A DNA stretch of 64,000 nucleotides from Anaerolineales bacterium (GTDB taxonomy: Bacteria > Chloroflexota > Anaerolineae > Anaerolineales > UBA11579). Below the pieces are notes generated by a model. That model was not told where the DNA came from and did no database searches. It worked only from the letters and a program-made list of their open reading frames with translations. Where the stretch lies: the NCBI GenBank assembly GCA_026129305.1, contig JAHCII010000001.1, positions 154,270 to 218,269 on the forward strand. The letters run 5' to 3'. The stretch's first letter is position 1. Each line of letters opens with the position of its first letter. A program made the position numbers and the translations under genes. Positions 50,950 to 61,647 of this stretch are shown piece by piece.

Positions 50950-52530
50950 TTATACCAGAAAAGGCCCGTCGTTTACCACGCCGTCGAGAACGGCCTGCAC
51001 CGCCGCTGAGTTTTCCGGCCGCAAAGCCTCTGCGGGGAAATCTTTGAAATGCACCAGACCCTTGGTAGTGTGCGGATACAGAAAATCGCCAAAGGGCAGC
51101 GCCGTCCGATACAGCTGGTAATACAACACCCGGCGCGCTTCGCTGACCATTTCAGCCGGCTGCGTCACGCTCTCAGCGGCCAGGAACTGATTCACCTGGT
51201 CCAAATATTCACCGGCAGACGCGGGATAGAAAACGGTCTTGTACTGGGTATAGCGCGCCGCCCCGGCGCTCAACACCGGTTTGCCCAAAATAGAAGCTTC
51301 CAGGCCAATAGAGGAGTTGTAGACCATCACAAAATGCGAACGCTGGATGAGCGCATAAGAGCTGAGGTACTCGGTGGCATCCACAAAAATCACATTGGGC
51401 AATTCAGCCACACGGTTGGCCTGCACCCACTCAGCCACGCTCTCGCGGCTCTTCTTCTTGCTGTTGGGGCGCATTTCATCCGGATGGGCGCGGATGACAA
51501 ACAATGTGTCTTGATGCTGGCGGATGATGGGCAGCAGGGCATCCAACCAGGCAAACATGTGGGCAAAGCGGGTATTGGCATGCACCTGGCTGGTATCAAA
51601 GATAACGTTGGTGAATATGGGTACGATGTGTTTGAACTGGGCGGCCATGCCTAGAAAAGCATCACCCAACTCTTGCATCTGCGGCCAAAACTGCACGCCC
51701 GCCATGCTAAAACGCCCCTGGAAGCGATTGCCCAGGTATTCATCCAACTGAGCATTTTGGGCACCATCCAGCTGGAAGTCAGCGGGAATATCCATAGGGT
51801 ACGCGGTAGCCTCTCCCTCAGTGAAAAAGGCGGTGAAGGGTCGCAAGCCAACTTCATGGGTGATGGTGCGCAGGCCGCGCCGCCGGGCGGCCAGGGCGGC
51901 GGTCGCCTCGGGGAACATGATGCCGTTGAAGAGCACGACCGCTTTGGGCTGCACCGCATCCAGCATCTGCTCAAATTCCTGGGCTACGTTGTATGCCGAG
52001 AGGATGTACTGCCGGAAGAAGATGCGTGTCTGCTTGTCATCTTCCAAGTGGTGGCGGCGCAGCGCCCAGCGCAAGCTGGGCAGCACCAGCTGGCCCAGCG
52101 GCCAGCCTTGGTAGTTGTACTCCGCCAGCTGCGCCAAATCCATGCCCTGAATAGCCGCCCCTATTTCAGCCCGCTCCTCAAAGCCAAACCAGCGCGTCTC
52201 CGCATCGGCATACAGGTGGCGGGACAATGCTATGCATTGGTCGCATTCGGGCTCTTCGTTGGGATCCAGCGCATTGGTGCCCAGCACGCAGCGGCGCATG
52301 CCGCTGTGGCAAACAAAATGTACAATGCGCACCCCGGCCAAACGCAGTCCCCAGGCCGACAAGATGGAGAAGGCCGCATTCTGACTAATGAAGCCCATAC
52401 GCGCTGAGGCGTTAAAAAACACCACTGCGGGGCCTTGCGGCTCCGCCTTGGTGGCCGTGCCCCGGGCAATGCGCCGGGCGCGGTAGGTGCTTAGCAGATT
52501 GCGCAGCTTGGAGGAGATGCGTGCAAACAA
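50950..52530 (-). CDS. Capsule-polysaccharide-type glycosyltransferase, unknown specificity
   Basis: 526 residues. No membrane helices. The N-terminal half (ARMGFISQNAAFSILSAWG) and central PKAVVLFNGIMFPEATAALA are in the style of GT-B surface-glycan enzymes. The C-terminal half has FVIRAHPDE and MVYNSSIGLEASILGKPVL, the donor-site block of capsule_synth/KpsS-like and CDP-glycerol-transferase-like families. It lies between the carrier protein and neuB, so it may attach the nonulosonate or its neighbour. Confidence 0.75.
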   Translation of the reverse strand: MFARISSKLRNLLSTYRARRIARGTATKAEPQGPAVVFFNASARMGFISQNAAFSILSAWGLRLAGVRIVHFVCHSGMRRCVLGTNALDPNEEPECDQCIALSRHLYADAETRWFGFEERAEIGAAIQGMDLAQLAEYNYQGWPLGQLVLPSLRWALRRHHLEDDKQTRIFFRQYILSAYNVAQEFEQMLDAVQPKAVVLFNGIMFPEATAALAARRRGLRTITHEVGLRPFTAFFTEGEATAYPMDIPADFQLDGAQNAQLDEYLGNRFQGRFSMAGVQFWPQMQELGDAFLGMAAQFKHIVPIFTNVIFDTSQVHANTRFAHMFAWLDALLPIIRQHQDTLFVIRAHPDEMRPNSKKKSRESVAEWVQANRVAELPNVIFVDATEYLSSYALIQRSHFVMVYNSSIGLEASILGKPVLSAGAARYTQYKTVFYPASAGEYLDQVNQFLAAESVTQPAEMVSEARRVLYYQLYRTALPFGDFLYPHTTKGLVHFKDFPAEALRPENSAAVQAVLDGVVNDGPFLV

Positions 52531-52553
52531 GGCGCTCCCCGGCCGGGCGCGTG

Positions 52554-53426
52554 CTATTGCACGCGGCGCATCTTTTTCAGCGAAGGCAATTCGCTGTCAT
52601 AGACGCGCTTCTTTCCGTCTCCCAGAGACTGCTCGGTCACCCGGATGTATTTGACCAGTTTCTGCAGACCGCCCGGTTCCACAGAGGCGGCCTGGTCAGT
52701 GCCCCACATGGCCCGGTCCAGGGTGATGTGACGCTCGACCAAGCAGGCACCCATGGCTACGGCCACGGCGGAGGTCACCAGGCCGACTTCATGGCCGGAA
52801 TAGCCCACCGGACAGGGATATTGTTCCTGCAATGTCTGGATCATGCGCAGGTTGAGCTCTTCCGGCTCGCAAGGGTAGGTGCTGGTGGTGTGGGTCAGTA
52901 CCAGATTGTCAGTATCCACCACATCCACCGAGGCCTTGATCTGCTCATCGGTCGACATACCGGTGGACAGGATAATTGGGCGGCCGGTCTTCTTGAGCTT
53001 GCGCAGCATTTCGTGGTCGGTCATGGCGGCGGAGGGCACTTTGTAGCACGGTGTGTCAAAGGCCTCCATAAAATCGATCGATTCCAAATCCCACACCGAG
53101 ACAAACCAGTCCATGCCTTTTTGCTTGCAGTGGGCATCAATCTCACGATAAGCCGCCTCGTCAAACTCCACTTTGTAGCGATAATCTAAGTAAGTAATGT
53201 AACCCCAAGGAGTCTCACGCATCTTATCGCGCTGGTCGGGAGGCGTGGCCAATTCCGGAGTGCGCTTTTGGAACTTGACTGCGTCGGCGCCGGCCCACTT
53301 GGCCAGGTCAATCAGCTGCTTAGCGACGTCAATATCGCCGTTGTGGTTAATGCCAATCTCGCCGATGATATAAGCAGGGTGACCATCGCCGACCATGCGC
53401 TTACCAAGCTGAATTTCACGCTTCAT
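52554..53426 (-). CDS. NeuB-family nonulosonate synthase without SAF domain
   Basis: 290 residues. TIM-barrel blocks are YIIGEIGINHNGDIDVAK, AVKFQKRTP, YKVPSAAMTD, ILSTGMSTDEQI, VGYSGHEVGL and VERHITLDRAMWGTDQAAS. They condense PEP with an N-acyl sugar to a nine-carbon acid (sialic, legionaminic or a related acid). Ordinary NeuB proteins are ~340-350 residues and end in an antifreeze-like SAF domain; this one stops after the barrel. It overlaps the NeuA-HAD gene by four bases. Confidence 0.88.
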   Translation of the reverse strand: MKREIQLGKRMVGDGHPAYIIGEIGINHNGDIDVAKQLIDLAKWAGADAVKFQKRTPELATPPDQRDKMRETPWGYITYLDYRYKVEFDEAAYREIDAHCKQKGMDWFVSVWDLESIDFMEAFDTPCYKVPSAAMTDHEMLRKLKKTGRPIILSTGMSTDEQIKASVDVVDTDNLVLTHTTSTYPCEPEELNLRMIQTLQEQYPCPVGYSGHEVGLVTSAVAVAMGACLVERHITLDRAMWGTDQAASVEPGGLQKLVKYIRVTEQSLGDGKKRVYDSELPSLKKMRRVQ

Positions 53427-54658
53427 CTGTTCTCCTTGGGGAGGTTCTCTAGAATTAAATCACAAAGCTCGCGGACTGCGCCGCGACCGCCAGGGTAGAT
53501 CAAAACCCTGTCTGCCTGGCGCAATACGGCTGGATGGGAGTCGCCCACCGCCACGGCGCAACCCACCAGAGGGAAGCAGGGCAGGTCGTTGGTGTCATTG
53601 CCAATATAAACCGTGTTTTCGGCCGCGATCTGTTTTTCAGCCAATATCTTCTTTAACAAAGTAGCTTTATCTTCAATGCCTTGATAATACTCAATGCCCA
53701 ACTTTTCACAGCGGCGCGCCACCACCGGGTTGGTCTCCATCGACATTACCAGGGTCTGCACCCCTGCTTTGCGCAATTGCAGCAAGCCCAGCCCATCGCC
53801 CCGGTTGGCGGCCACTTGTTCGCGGCCATCCTGATCCACCCAGACACGGTTGTCGGTCATCACGCCGTCGAAGTCCAGCACCAGCAAGCGCACCTCGGCG
53901 GGCAGCGGCCGCCGAGAGGCTCCGGGCCAGACCAGGTCCAATTCGCCTGAGGCGGCCAGCCACTCTGCCCGCTTCCAATCGTTGTGGGTATCAATATCCA
54001 CTGCATAGCGGGGGTCAATGTGCACCGGCCAGATCGACGCGCCGCTCATACTGCCTTTCAAAATCGTCGCCGCCCGAATGGCATCCACATGTCCGGTCTG
54101 CCAGTAGGCCGGCGGCAAGACCTGGCGGGGCGAGTTGTAAGGCTCCGGATTGCCATCCAAAGTCAGCAGGGGCTGCAACGCCTCGCCTTCGGTTACCCGC
54201 CACATCTTGTAAGGATTTTGGCCAGAGGGTACTACGCCGCGCACGGAATCGGCAGATGGGTGGTTGAGCAGAATCTCCACAGCTTCATCCACCAGGCCGT
54301 GCGGCCGCACCGGAGAGGTGGGGCGCAGCTGCACCACGATCTGAGGATGGTAGTCTTCGTTCTCCGCCAGCCAGCCCAAAGCATGCTGGAAGACTGGCAA
54401 ATCTTGAGTGCTGTCCTGAGCGAATTCAGCCGGGCGCAAGAAGGGTGCTTCGGCCCCATATTGGCGAACCAGCTCAGCCATTTCGGCATCGTCGGTGGAA
54501 ATGATGGTGCGGGTCACGCGCTGGGCTTGCACTCCGGCGGCGACACTATAGGCCAATAAAGGATGTCCCAGAAAGGGGAGTGCATTTTTACGCGGAATGC
54601 TCTTGGAGCCGCCGCGGGCGGGGATGATCGCCAGAACTTCCGGCTTCTTGGCACTCAC
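53423..54658 (-). CDS. CMP-nonulosonate synthetase - HAD phosphatase fusion
   Basis: 411 residues. Residues 1-~230 are the cytidylyltransferase (AIIPARGGSKSIPRKNALPF, QLRPTSPVRPHGL, PRYAVDIDTHNDW). Residues ~250-411 are a KdsC/KDO8P-phosphatase-like HAD domain (LLVLDFDGVMTDNRVW, VMSMETNPVVARR, YIGNDTNDLPCF). The HAD half would remove the 9-phosphate left by a NeuB acting on a 6-phosphate sugar, then the NeuA half activates the product. It pairs with neuB directly downstream and an SDR upstream. Confidence 0.9.
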   Translation of the reverse strand: MSAKKPEVLAIIPARGGSKSIPRKNALPFLGHPLLAYSVAAGVQAQRVTRTIISTDDAEMAELVRQYGAEAPFLRPAEFAQDSTQDLPVFQHALGWLAENEDYHPQIVVQLRPTSPVRPHGLVDEAVEILLNHPSADSVRGVVPSGQNPYKMWRVTEGEALQPLLTLDGNPEPYNSPRQVLPPAYWQTGHVDAIRAATILKGSMSGASIWPVHIDPRYAVDIDTHNDWKRAEWLAASGELDLVWPGASRRPLPAEVRLLVLDFDGVMTDNRVWVDQDGREQVAANRGDGLGLLQLRKAGVQTLVMSMETNPVVARRCEKLGIEYYQGIEDKATLLKKILAEKQIAAENTVYIGNDTNDLPCFPLVGCAVAVGDSHPAVLRQADRVLIYPGGRGAVRELCDLILENLPKENR

Positions 54659-55473
54659 CAGGCAGTCCAGCCCCCGTCCACGACCAGATTGGCGCCCGTC
54701 ATGTAGCTGGAAGCATCCGAGGCTAGGAAGAGCAGCGCGCCATTCATCTCATCCGGCTGGGCCATGCGCCCCAGAACTGTACGGGCAGAGTATTGCTGCA
54801 CAAAATGCTCGTCATGTCCGTTGAATACGCCCCCCGGTGTGAGGGCGTTCACGCGAAGGTTTTTGTCACCGTAATAGGTGGCCAGGTACTTGGTCAGCCC
54901 TAAAATGCCCGCTTTGGTGACGGTGTAATCCACCGGTTTGTACTGGGCAGGCTGACCCGGGCGTTGGTACAGACGTTGGTCTGGCCCGCCCAGGCCATAG
55001 GTGGAGCAGATATTGATAATCACACCGTGACCCTGAGAGAGCATGTACGCCACTGCGGCTTGCGAGCACAGGAAGGCGCCGGTCAAGTTAACTTTCAGTG
55101 CGGCTTCCCAGGTTTCCAACGCATAGTCTTCAAAGGCGCTGCTGTGTTTGCCCGCGCCGGATTCGTCGAACTTGGGATCCAGGGCGGCGCTGTTGACCAA
55201 GATGTCCAGGCTGCCGAACTGCTCGGCCGCGGCAGCAGCCATCGCCCGGGCAGAATCAGCCTGGCCCACGTCCGTTTGGTGGGCCGCCGCCCGCCCGCCG
55301 GCAGCGCGGATGCCCTCGACCACCGCTTCAGCAGCGCCCAGGTCCATGTCCGCCACCAGCACCGCCGCCCCGGCGGCGGCCAGGGTTTGGCAAAACTGGC
55401 GGCCAAGCAAGCCCGCGCCGCCGGTAACTACGGCAGCGCGGGCAGTCAGGTCAAAAGAAGGGAGTGCGGACAT
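54655..55473 (-). CDS. Short-chain dehydrogenase/reductase (PtmA-like context)
   Basis: 272 residues from ATG 55473; a TTG three codons upstream is less likely. SDR motifs are AVVTGGAGLLGRQF, VNSAALDPKF, Ser in NICSTYGLG and YTVTK. The C-terminus MTGANLVVDGGWTAW is normal. An SDR beside NeuB and NeuA recalls PtmA of legionaminic-acid pathways, which is why a sugar precursor is likely the substrate. It overlaps the NeuA-HAD gene by four bases. Confidence 0.87.
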   Translation of the reverse strand: MSALPSFDLTARAAVVTGGAGLLGRQFCQTLAAAGAAVLVADMDLGAAEAVVEGIRAAGGRAAAHQTDVGQADSARAMAAAAAEQFGSLDILVNSAALDPKFDESGAGKHSSAFEDYALETWEAALKVNLTGAFLCSQAAVAYMLSQGHGVIINICSTYGLGGPDQRLYQRPGQPAQYKPVDYTVTKAGILGLTKYLATYYGDKNLRVNALTPGGVFNGHDEHFVQQYSARTVLGRMAQPDEMNGALLFLASDASSYMTGANLVVDGGWTAW

Positions 55474-55503
55474 GGTGGGCAACGGGCTGCCCTGGTGTGC
55501 AGC

Positions 55504-57246
<1,743 letters not shown>

Positions 57247-57273
57247 TTAACTCCTAAAATGACCCGGCACAAA

Positions 57274-57299
57274 ACAGCCTGCGCAGAGTGGCAGGCTGT
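57274..57299 (-). promoter_or_regulatory. Leader hairpin upstream of sat-cysC
   Basis: Perfect nine-base arms (57274-57282, 57291-57299) surround an eight-base loop, followed on the minus strand by TTTTG. It lies within the presumed 5' leader of the PAPS synthase gene, with no upstream gene on that strand that would need a terminator, so it could be an attenuator. Confidence 0.45.
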
Positions 57300-57368
57300 C
57301 AAACGCGGGTGTTTACGGCAGAAATCATACCACCAAGGCCCCTAAACAGCTATATACGTCTGGTTGGT

Positions 57369-57374
57369 TATAAT
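57369..57374 (+). promoter_or_regulatory. -10 box for the tandem GT genes
   Basis: A perfect TATAAT ends nine bases before ATG 57384. No Shine-Dalgarno and no clear -35 are visible. The transcript would start at or within a few bases of the start codon. Confidence 0.55.
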
Positions 57375-57383
57375 CCCTTTCTT

Positions 57384-59015
57384 ATGTTAAAAGCGCCTGT
57401 GCTTTCTCCAAAGGCCGCTCGGCTTTTGGGCATTCTTGGTCTTATCGGCATCTTATTGGCTTTTGCCTTTTACTGCGCACGGTTTATTGAACGCACCAGC
57501 TTTGTCATAGATGAACAGCGCTATTACGCTCTATTTGACGATGCGATGATCTCGATGCAATACGCGCGCAACTTGGCCCATGGAGATGGCCTGGTATGGA
57601 ACGCCGGTGGCGAGCGCGTGGAGGGCTTTAGCAACCCTGGGTGGGTGCTGTTCATGGCTCTTTTTCACAAGCTGAGCTTGCCGCCCGAGACGGTCAGCCT
57701 GCCCATCCAGATCAGCAGCGCCATCTTTCTGGGCTTGAACATTGTGGTTGTTTGGCTGGTCGGCCGGCGCCTGCTAGCAAGCGAGCTGGCGGCGCTGCTG
57801 GCCGCCGGGCTGACGGCGTTCTATTTCCATCTCAACAACTGGGCCTTGCAGGGTATGGAAGTCGGCCTGCTGACGCTGCTGCTCAGCAGCGCGGTCTGGC
57901 TGGCACTGCGCGCCCGGGATGGCGGGCGCTTTTCGCTTTGGCCTTATGCTCTGCTGGCGCTGGGCACCTGGATACGGGTGGACATGCTGGTGCCCCTGAC
58001 CGCCCTGTGCATCCTGCAAGTCTGGCAGGATGCACCGTATCGCCGCCAGCATTTGCTCTGGGGCCTGGGGTTGCTGGCCGCTTCGCTGGCCCTGCAAACC
58101 AGCTTGCGTTATTGGTACTACGGAGAATTGGTGCCCAACACCTATACCCTCAAGGTTGCCGGTATCTCGCTGGCGGAACGCCTGCGCCGTGGTTTAGATG
58201 TTTTGGGCGGTTTCCTATGGGATTCGGGTTGGTTCCTGGCCCTGCTCCCGCTCTTGCTGCTGGCCTTCTGGCCAGACAAAGCGACGCTGCTTTTGTTTGC
58301 TTTGCTGGCTGGGCAGCTGGCTTACAGCATTTACGTCGGCGGCGACGCCTGGGAGCACAAAGGCGGCGCCAACCGCTTCATCGCCCTGGCCATGCCCTTG
58401 TTCTTTTTGCTTTTCGTGCAAGTGCTGGACAAACTGCGCCGCACGTTGCTGCAGTTGCGGCCAGACAACTGGACCGCCTTGGCCAGCCAGGGCGTGATGG
58501 CCGCGCTGGTCTTCACCAGTCTGTTCAGCTTCAATGTCATCCACGAGAACGACGCCCGCGACAAGTGGCTGACGATCAAGCGGCCGATCTTCGTCCCTGG
58601 CACAGAACGCTATACGCGGATCGGCCTGCTGATCAACCAGATCACTACGCCAGAAGCGCGCATTGCGGTGGCCACCGCAGGCAACATCATCTACTTTGCG
58701 GACCGCTACGGGATTGACATGCTGGGCAAGAGCGACAAAGTTATTGCAAGCAGCGCACCGCACAGCGTGGGCGGCACGCTCAGCAATGTAGAGGATACTT
58801 TCCGCCCGGGCCACAACAAATGGGACTACCAGCATTCCATCGTGCAGTTGCAACCGGACATTGTGGCTCAGATCTGGGGCAGCAGCCGCGAGATGGCGCC
58901 CTACTTGGAGGCAGGTGGCTTCGAACATTTTGAGCTGGAAGGCTTTGTGCTTTATATTCGTACAGATTCCAGCTATATCCTGTGGGACCAGGTAAACGCC
59001 CAAAGTGGAAAATAA
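57384..59015 (+). CDS. GT-C membrane glycosyltransferase (AftB/GT39-like), tandem copy 1
   Basis: 543 residues from ATG 57384; the open frame further upstream covers the promoter. About ten helices. The catalytic-loop signature ALFDDAMISMQYARNL follows helix 1, then WNAGGERVEGFSNPGW, and the mid-protein block YYGELVPNTYTLKVAG. The Asp-Asp pair and PNTYxxK block recall mycobacterial AftB arabinosyltransferases. The C-terminal ~130 residues are extracytoplasmic. Copy 2 follows at once. Confidence 0.8.
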   Translation: MLKAPVLSPKAARLLGILGLIGILLAFAFYCARFIERTSFVIDEQRYYALFDDAMISMQYARNLAHGDGLVWNAGGERVEGFSNPGWVLFMALFHKLSLPPETVSLPIQISSAIFLGLNIVVVWLVGRRLLASELAALLAAGLTAFYFHLNNWALQGMEVGLLTLLLSSAVWLALRARDGGRFSLWPYALLALGTWIRVDMLVPLTALCILQVWQDAPYRRQHLLWGLGLLAASLALQTSLRYWYYGELVPNTYTLKVAGISLAERLRRGLDVLGGFLWDSGWFLALLPLLLLAFWPDKATLLLFALLAGQLAYSIYVGGDAWEHKGGANRFIALAMPLFFLLFVQVLDKLRRTLLQLRPDNWTALASQGVMAALVFTSLFSFNVIHENDARDKWLTIKRPIFVPGTERYTRIGLLINQITTPEARIAVATAGNIIYFADRYGIDMLGKSDKVIASSAPHSVGGTLSNVEDTFRPGHNKWDYQHSIVQLQPDIVAQIWGSSREMAPYLEAGGFEHFELEGFVLYIRTDSSYILWDQVNAQSGK

Positions 59016-59052
59016 AATGGCTGCGCGGTCGTCCGCCAGTGGAGATACACAG

Positions 59053-60663
59053 ATGCAAAAACTCAGCTCAAGAACTTCAACTTTCTATTGGCTGGCGATG
59101 GTTGGCCTGTTGGTTGCTTTTCTGCTGTATGGATGGGCTTTTATCCAGCGGACACTTGTCGATATCGAGGGTCAACCTATTCACGCCTTGTTTGACGACG
59201 CCATGATCTCCATGCAGTTTGCCAAGAATTTCGCCCGCGGTGAGGGCTTGGTTTGGAATGCAGGTGGCGAGCGTGTGGAAGGCTTTAGCAATCCACTTTG
59301 GGTGCTAATCATGTCCAGCGTACATCTCCTGCCTGTGCCGCTGACCGAAACCAGTCTTTATGTTCAGTTGATCAGTTTGATTTGCCTGTTGCTAAACCTG
59401 TGGATGATCAAAGGCTTGGCCGAACATTTGTCAGCCAACCGGCTGGTGGCGTTGGTGGCCGTTTTTCTGACTGCCTTTTACTTCCCGCTCAACAATTGGA
59501 GCCTGCAAGGGATGGAAGTCGGCCTGCAAACCCTGCTGCTCAGCACGGCGTTGCTGCTGAGCTTGCGCGCGCTGCAACAGGATCACTTCCAACCTTGGGC
59601 GTATGTACTGCTGGGCCTGGGCGTTTTGCTGCGCATGGACACAGCCGCCCCAGCTATGGCACTAACGGCCGCCCTGGCTTGGATAGACCCAGCCCACCGT
59701 CGCCGGCACCTGCTGGCGGGTGTGGGTGCGGTGGGCGGTACATTGCTGGCGCTTACCCTTTGGCGGATGGTGTATTACGGGGATCCGCTGCCCAATACGT
59801 ATTACCTCAAACTAGGCACTGGCTCCAGTCTGTTGCGCATCAGTATCGGTTTGCGCCGCCTGTGGGATTTTCTGTGGGCTTCAAATTGGGCATTGTTCGC
59901 CTTGCCCTTGGGGCTGTTGATCCTCGACCGGCGCAAAGTATTGCTGGCTTTGCTGGCGGCCATCCTCGCTCAGGTGGGCTACAGTGTTTATGTGGGTGGC
60001 GACGCCTGGGAGCATGTAGGCGGCGCCAACCGCTTCATCGCAGTGGTAATGCCGCTGTTCTTCGTGTTGTACGCCCACACTCTTGGTGAATTCGTTTCAG
60101 CGGTACTGGCCAGCTTGAAAAAACGCCCGGCTTGGGCGCAGCCACTCATTCAGTTCGTGTTGGTTGTGTGGGCAGGGATGAGTCTGTTGAATTTCAATAC
60201 ACTCTCTGTACAAAATGCCTTCCGGGTATGGACGCTTCAAAACAAACCGGTGTTTGTTTCTGGCAGCGAACGTTATGTAGGCATGGGATTAACCCTGGCC
60301 GAACTAACCACCCCTGAAGCGACCATTGCTGTGGCGACTGCCGGCAATCTGCCCTATTTCTCCGAACGCACCAGTATTGACCTGCAGGGGAAAGTGGACC
60401 CGGTGATTGCCCGCCAGCCAGCCCACCTAAATGCCAGCCTCTTTGATCCTGGAAATTACCGCCCCGGTCACAACAAGTGGGATTATTCGTACTCGATTGG
60501 CGTGCTCAAGCCGGATGTGGTCGCACAGTTGATGGACGAAACCCAAGAAGAAGCCGAACCCTACCTGCGCGAGTATGAGAAATACGTTATCGGGGGTATC
60601 CCTTACTACTTCCGCAAAGATTCATCCCATGTATATTGGGAGTTGTTGCCAGCACAAGACTAA
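59053..60663 (+). CDS. GT-C membrane glycosyltransferase (AftB/GT39-like), tandem copy 2
   Basis: 536 residues from ATG 59053, which has GGAG eight bases upstream and aligns best with copy 1; ATG 59017 and GTG 59005 are in-frame alternatives. It repeats the signature ALFDDAMISMQFAKNF, WNAGGERVEGFSNPLW and YYGDPLPNTYYLKLG. Copies 1 and 2 are paralogues over their full length. Its stop overlaps the convergent Gfo/Idh gene by four bases. Confidence 0.8.
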   Translation: MQKLSSRTSTFYWLAMVGLLVAFLLYGWAFIQRTLVDIEGQPIHALFDDAMISMQFAKNFARGEGLVWNAGGERVEGFSNPLWVLIMSSVHLLPVPLTETSLYVQLISLICLLLNLWMIKGLAEHLSANRLVALVAVFLTAFYFPLNNWSLQGMEVGLQTLLLSTALLLSLRALQQDHFQPWAYVLLGLGVLLRMDTAAPAMALTAALAWIDPAHRRRHLLAGVGAVGGTLLALTLWRMVYYGDPLPNTYYLKLGTGSSLLRISIGLRRLWDFLWASNWALFALPLGLLILDRRKVLLALLAAILAQVGYSVYVGGDAWEHVGGANRFIAVVMPLFFVLYAHTLGEFVSAVLASLKKRPAWAQPLIQFVLVVWAGMSLLNFNTLSVQNAFRVWTLQNKPVFVSGSERYVGMGLTLAELTTPEATIAVATAGNLPYFSERTSIDLQGKVDPVIARQPAHLNASLFDPGNYRPGHNKWDYSYSIGVLKPDVVAQLMDETQEEAEPYLREYEKYVIGGIPYYFRKDSSHVYWELLPAQD

Positions 60664-61646
60664 GCCAATTCGATGCGGCGGCCCTCCGCCGCGGACTGGT
60701 GTACTGCCTCGACGATCCGTTGGGCTTGGATGCCGTCCTCCAACGTGCAGCGCGGCGTGGTTTCACCGTGGCTGACAGCAATGAAGTGGCGCATTTCGTC
60801 CAGAAATATGTCGTTACGATCAAAGTCGGGCGGCACCAGGAATTCCTGTGCGCCACCCTCAGCGGGCTGTACATATAGCGCTCCGCTGGGCGCATCCCAA
60901 TGCAGCAGCCCACGGCTGCAAATCACTTCCAGCCAGTGGGCGGCCGGCTGCTGCAGATAACTCAGATGCACAGAGGCCAGCACGCCGCTGGCAAACTCCA
61001 GGCCCACTTCAGCCTGGTCTTCGACTTCGATCTCCAGTTGGCCGCTGCGGCGAGTGCTGGCCCACAAGGCGCGCACATCACCCAGCAGCCAGCGCAGGTA
61101 ATCGAAGGGGTGGCTGAGGGTTAGCACCACTCCGCCGCCCAGGTCACGGCGCGCGCTGTAGCCCCGGCGATAATCTTCCCAGGGGTGCCAATTGGGCAGG
61201 TATTCGCCCCAATGCGCCCGGGCGGCCAGCGGCTGGCCCAGCTCGCCAGAGGCCAGCAGTTTGGCGGCCTGCTGCAAACCGGGGTGGAAGCGATATTGGA
61301 AACCGACCAGTGCCTGCCCGCCGCCGCTCACCAGGGCCGCCTGCAGCTCTGCCACGCGGGCCAACGAATGTGAGATGGGTTTTTCCATCATCAGGTGGCA
61401 ACCGGCGGCCGCCGCCGGAATGGCCACGTCAAAGTGTAGGGCAGTGGGGTTGGCTACAATGACCGCATCCGGTTTATGCGCCAGGGCCGCCTGCAGATCC
61501 GTCTCCACGGTGAAGCCATCCAATTCTTCATCCGGCAATGAACTGCTGCGCGTGCGATAGAAGAGCACATCCCTTTCGCCCAGTGTGCGCAAGTTGCGGA
61601 AGTGGCGGCGCCCGATCGAGCCGAAGCCGGCAATCAGGAATTTCAC
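60660..61646 (-). CDS. Gfo/Idh/MocA-family sugar oxidoreductase
   Basis: 328 residues from GTG 61646, one base after the preceding stop; the frame is open to 61844, inside the sulfotransferase gene. NAD(P)-binding KFLIAGFGSIGRRHFRNL opens the protein. The catalytic region is LMMEKPISHSLARV (EKP motif), and HPFDYLRWLLGD supplies the His-x3-D/Y block. It oxidises or reduces an NDP-sugar or free sugar; substrate unknown. Members are common in nonulosonate and amino-sugar pathways. Confidence 0.88.
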   Translation of the reverse strand: MKFLIAGFGSIGRRHFRNLRTLGERDVLFYRTRSSSLPDEELDGFTVETDLQAALAHKPDAVIVANPTALHFDVAIPAAAAGCHLMMEKPISHSLARVAELQAALVSGGGQALVGFQYRFHPGLQQAAKLLASGELGQPLAARAHWGEYLPNWHPWEDYRRGYSARRDLGGGVVLTLSHPFDYLRWLLGDVRALWASTRRSGQLEIEVEDQAEVGLEFASGVLASVHLSYLQQPAAHWLEVICSRGLLHWDAPSGALYVQPAEGGAQEFLVPPDFDRNDIFLDEMRHFIAVSHGETTPRCTLEDGIQAQRIVEAVHQSAAEGRRIELA

Positions 61647-61647
61647 G

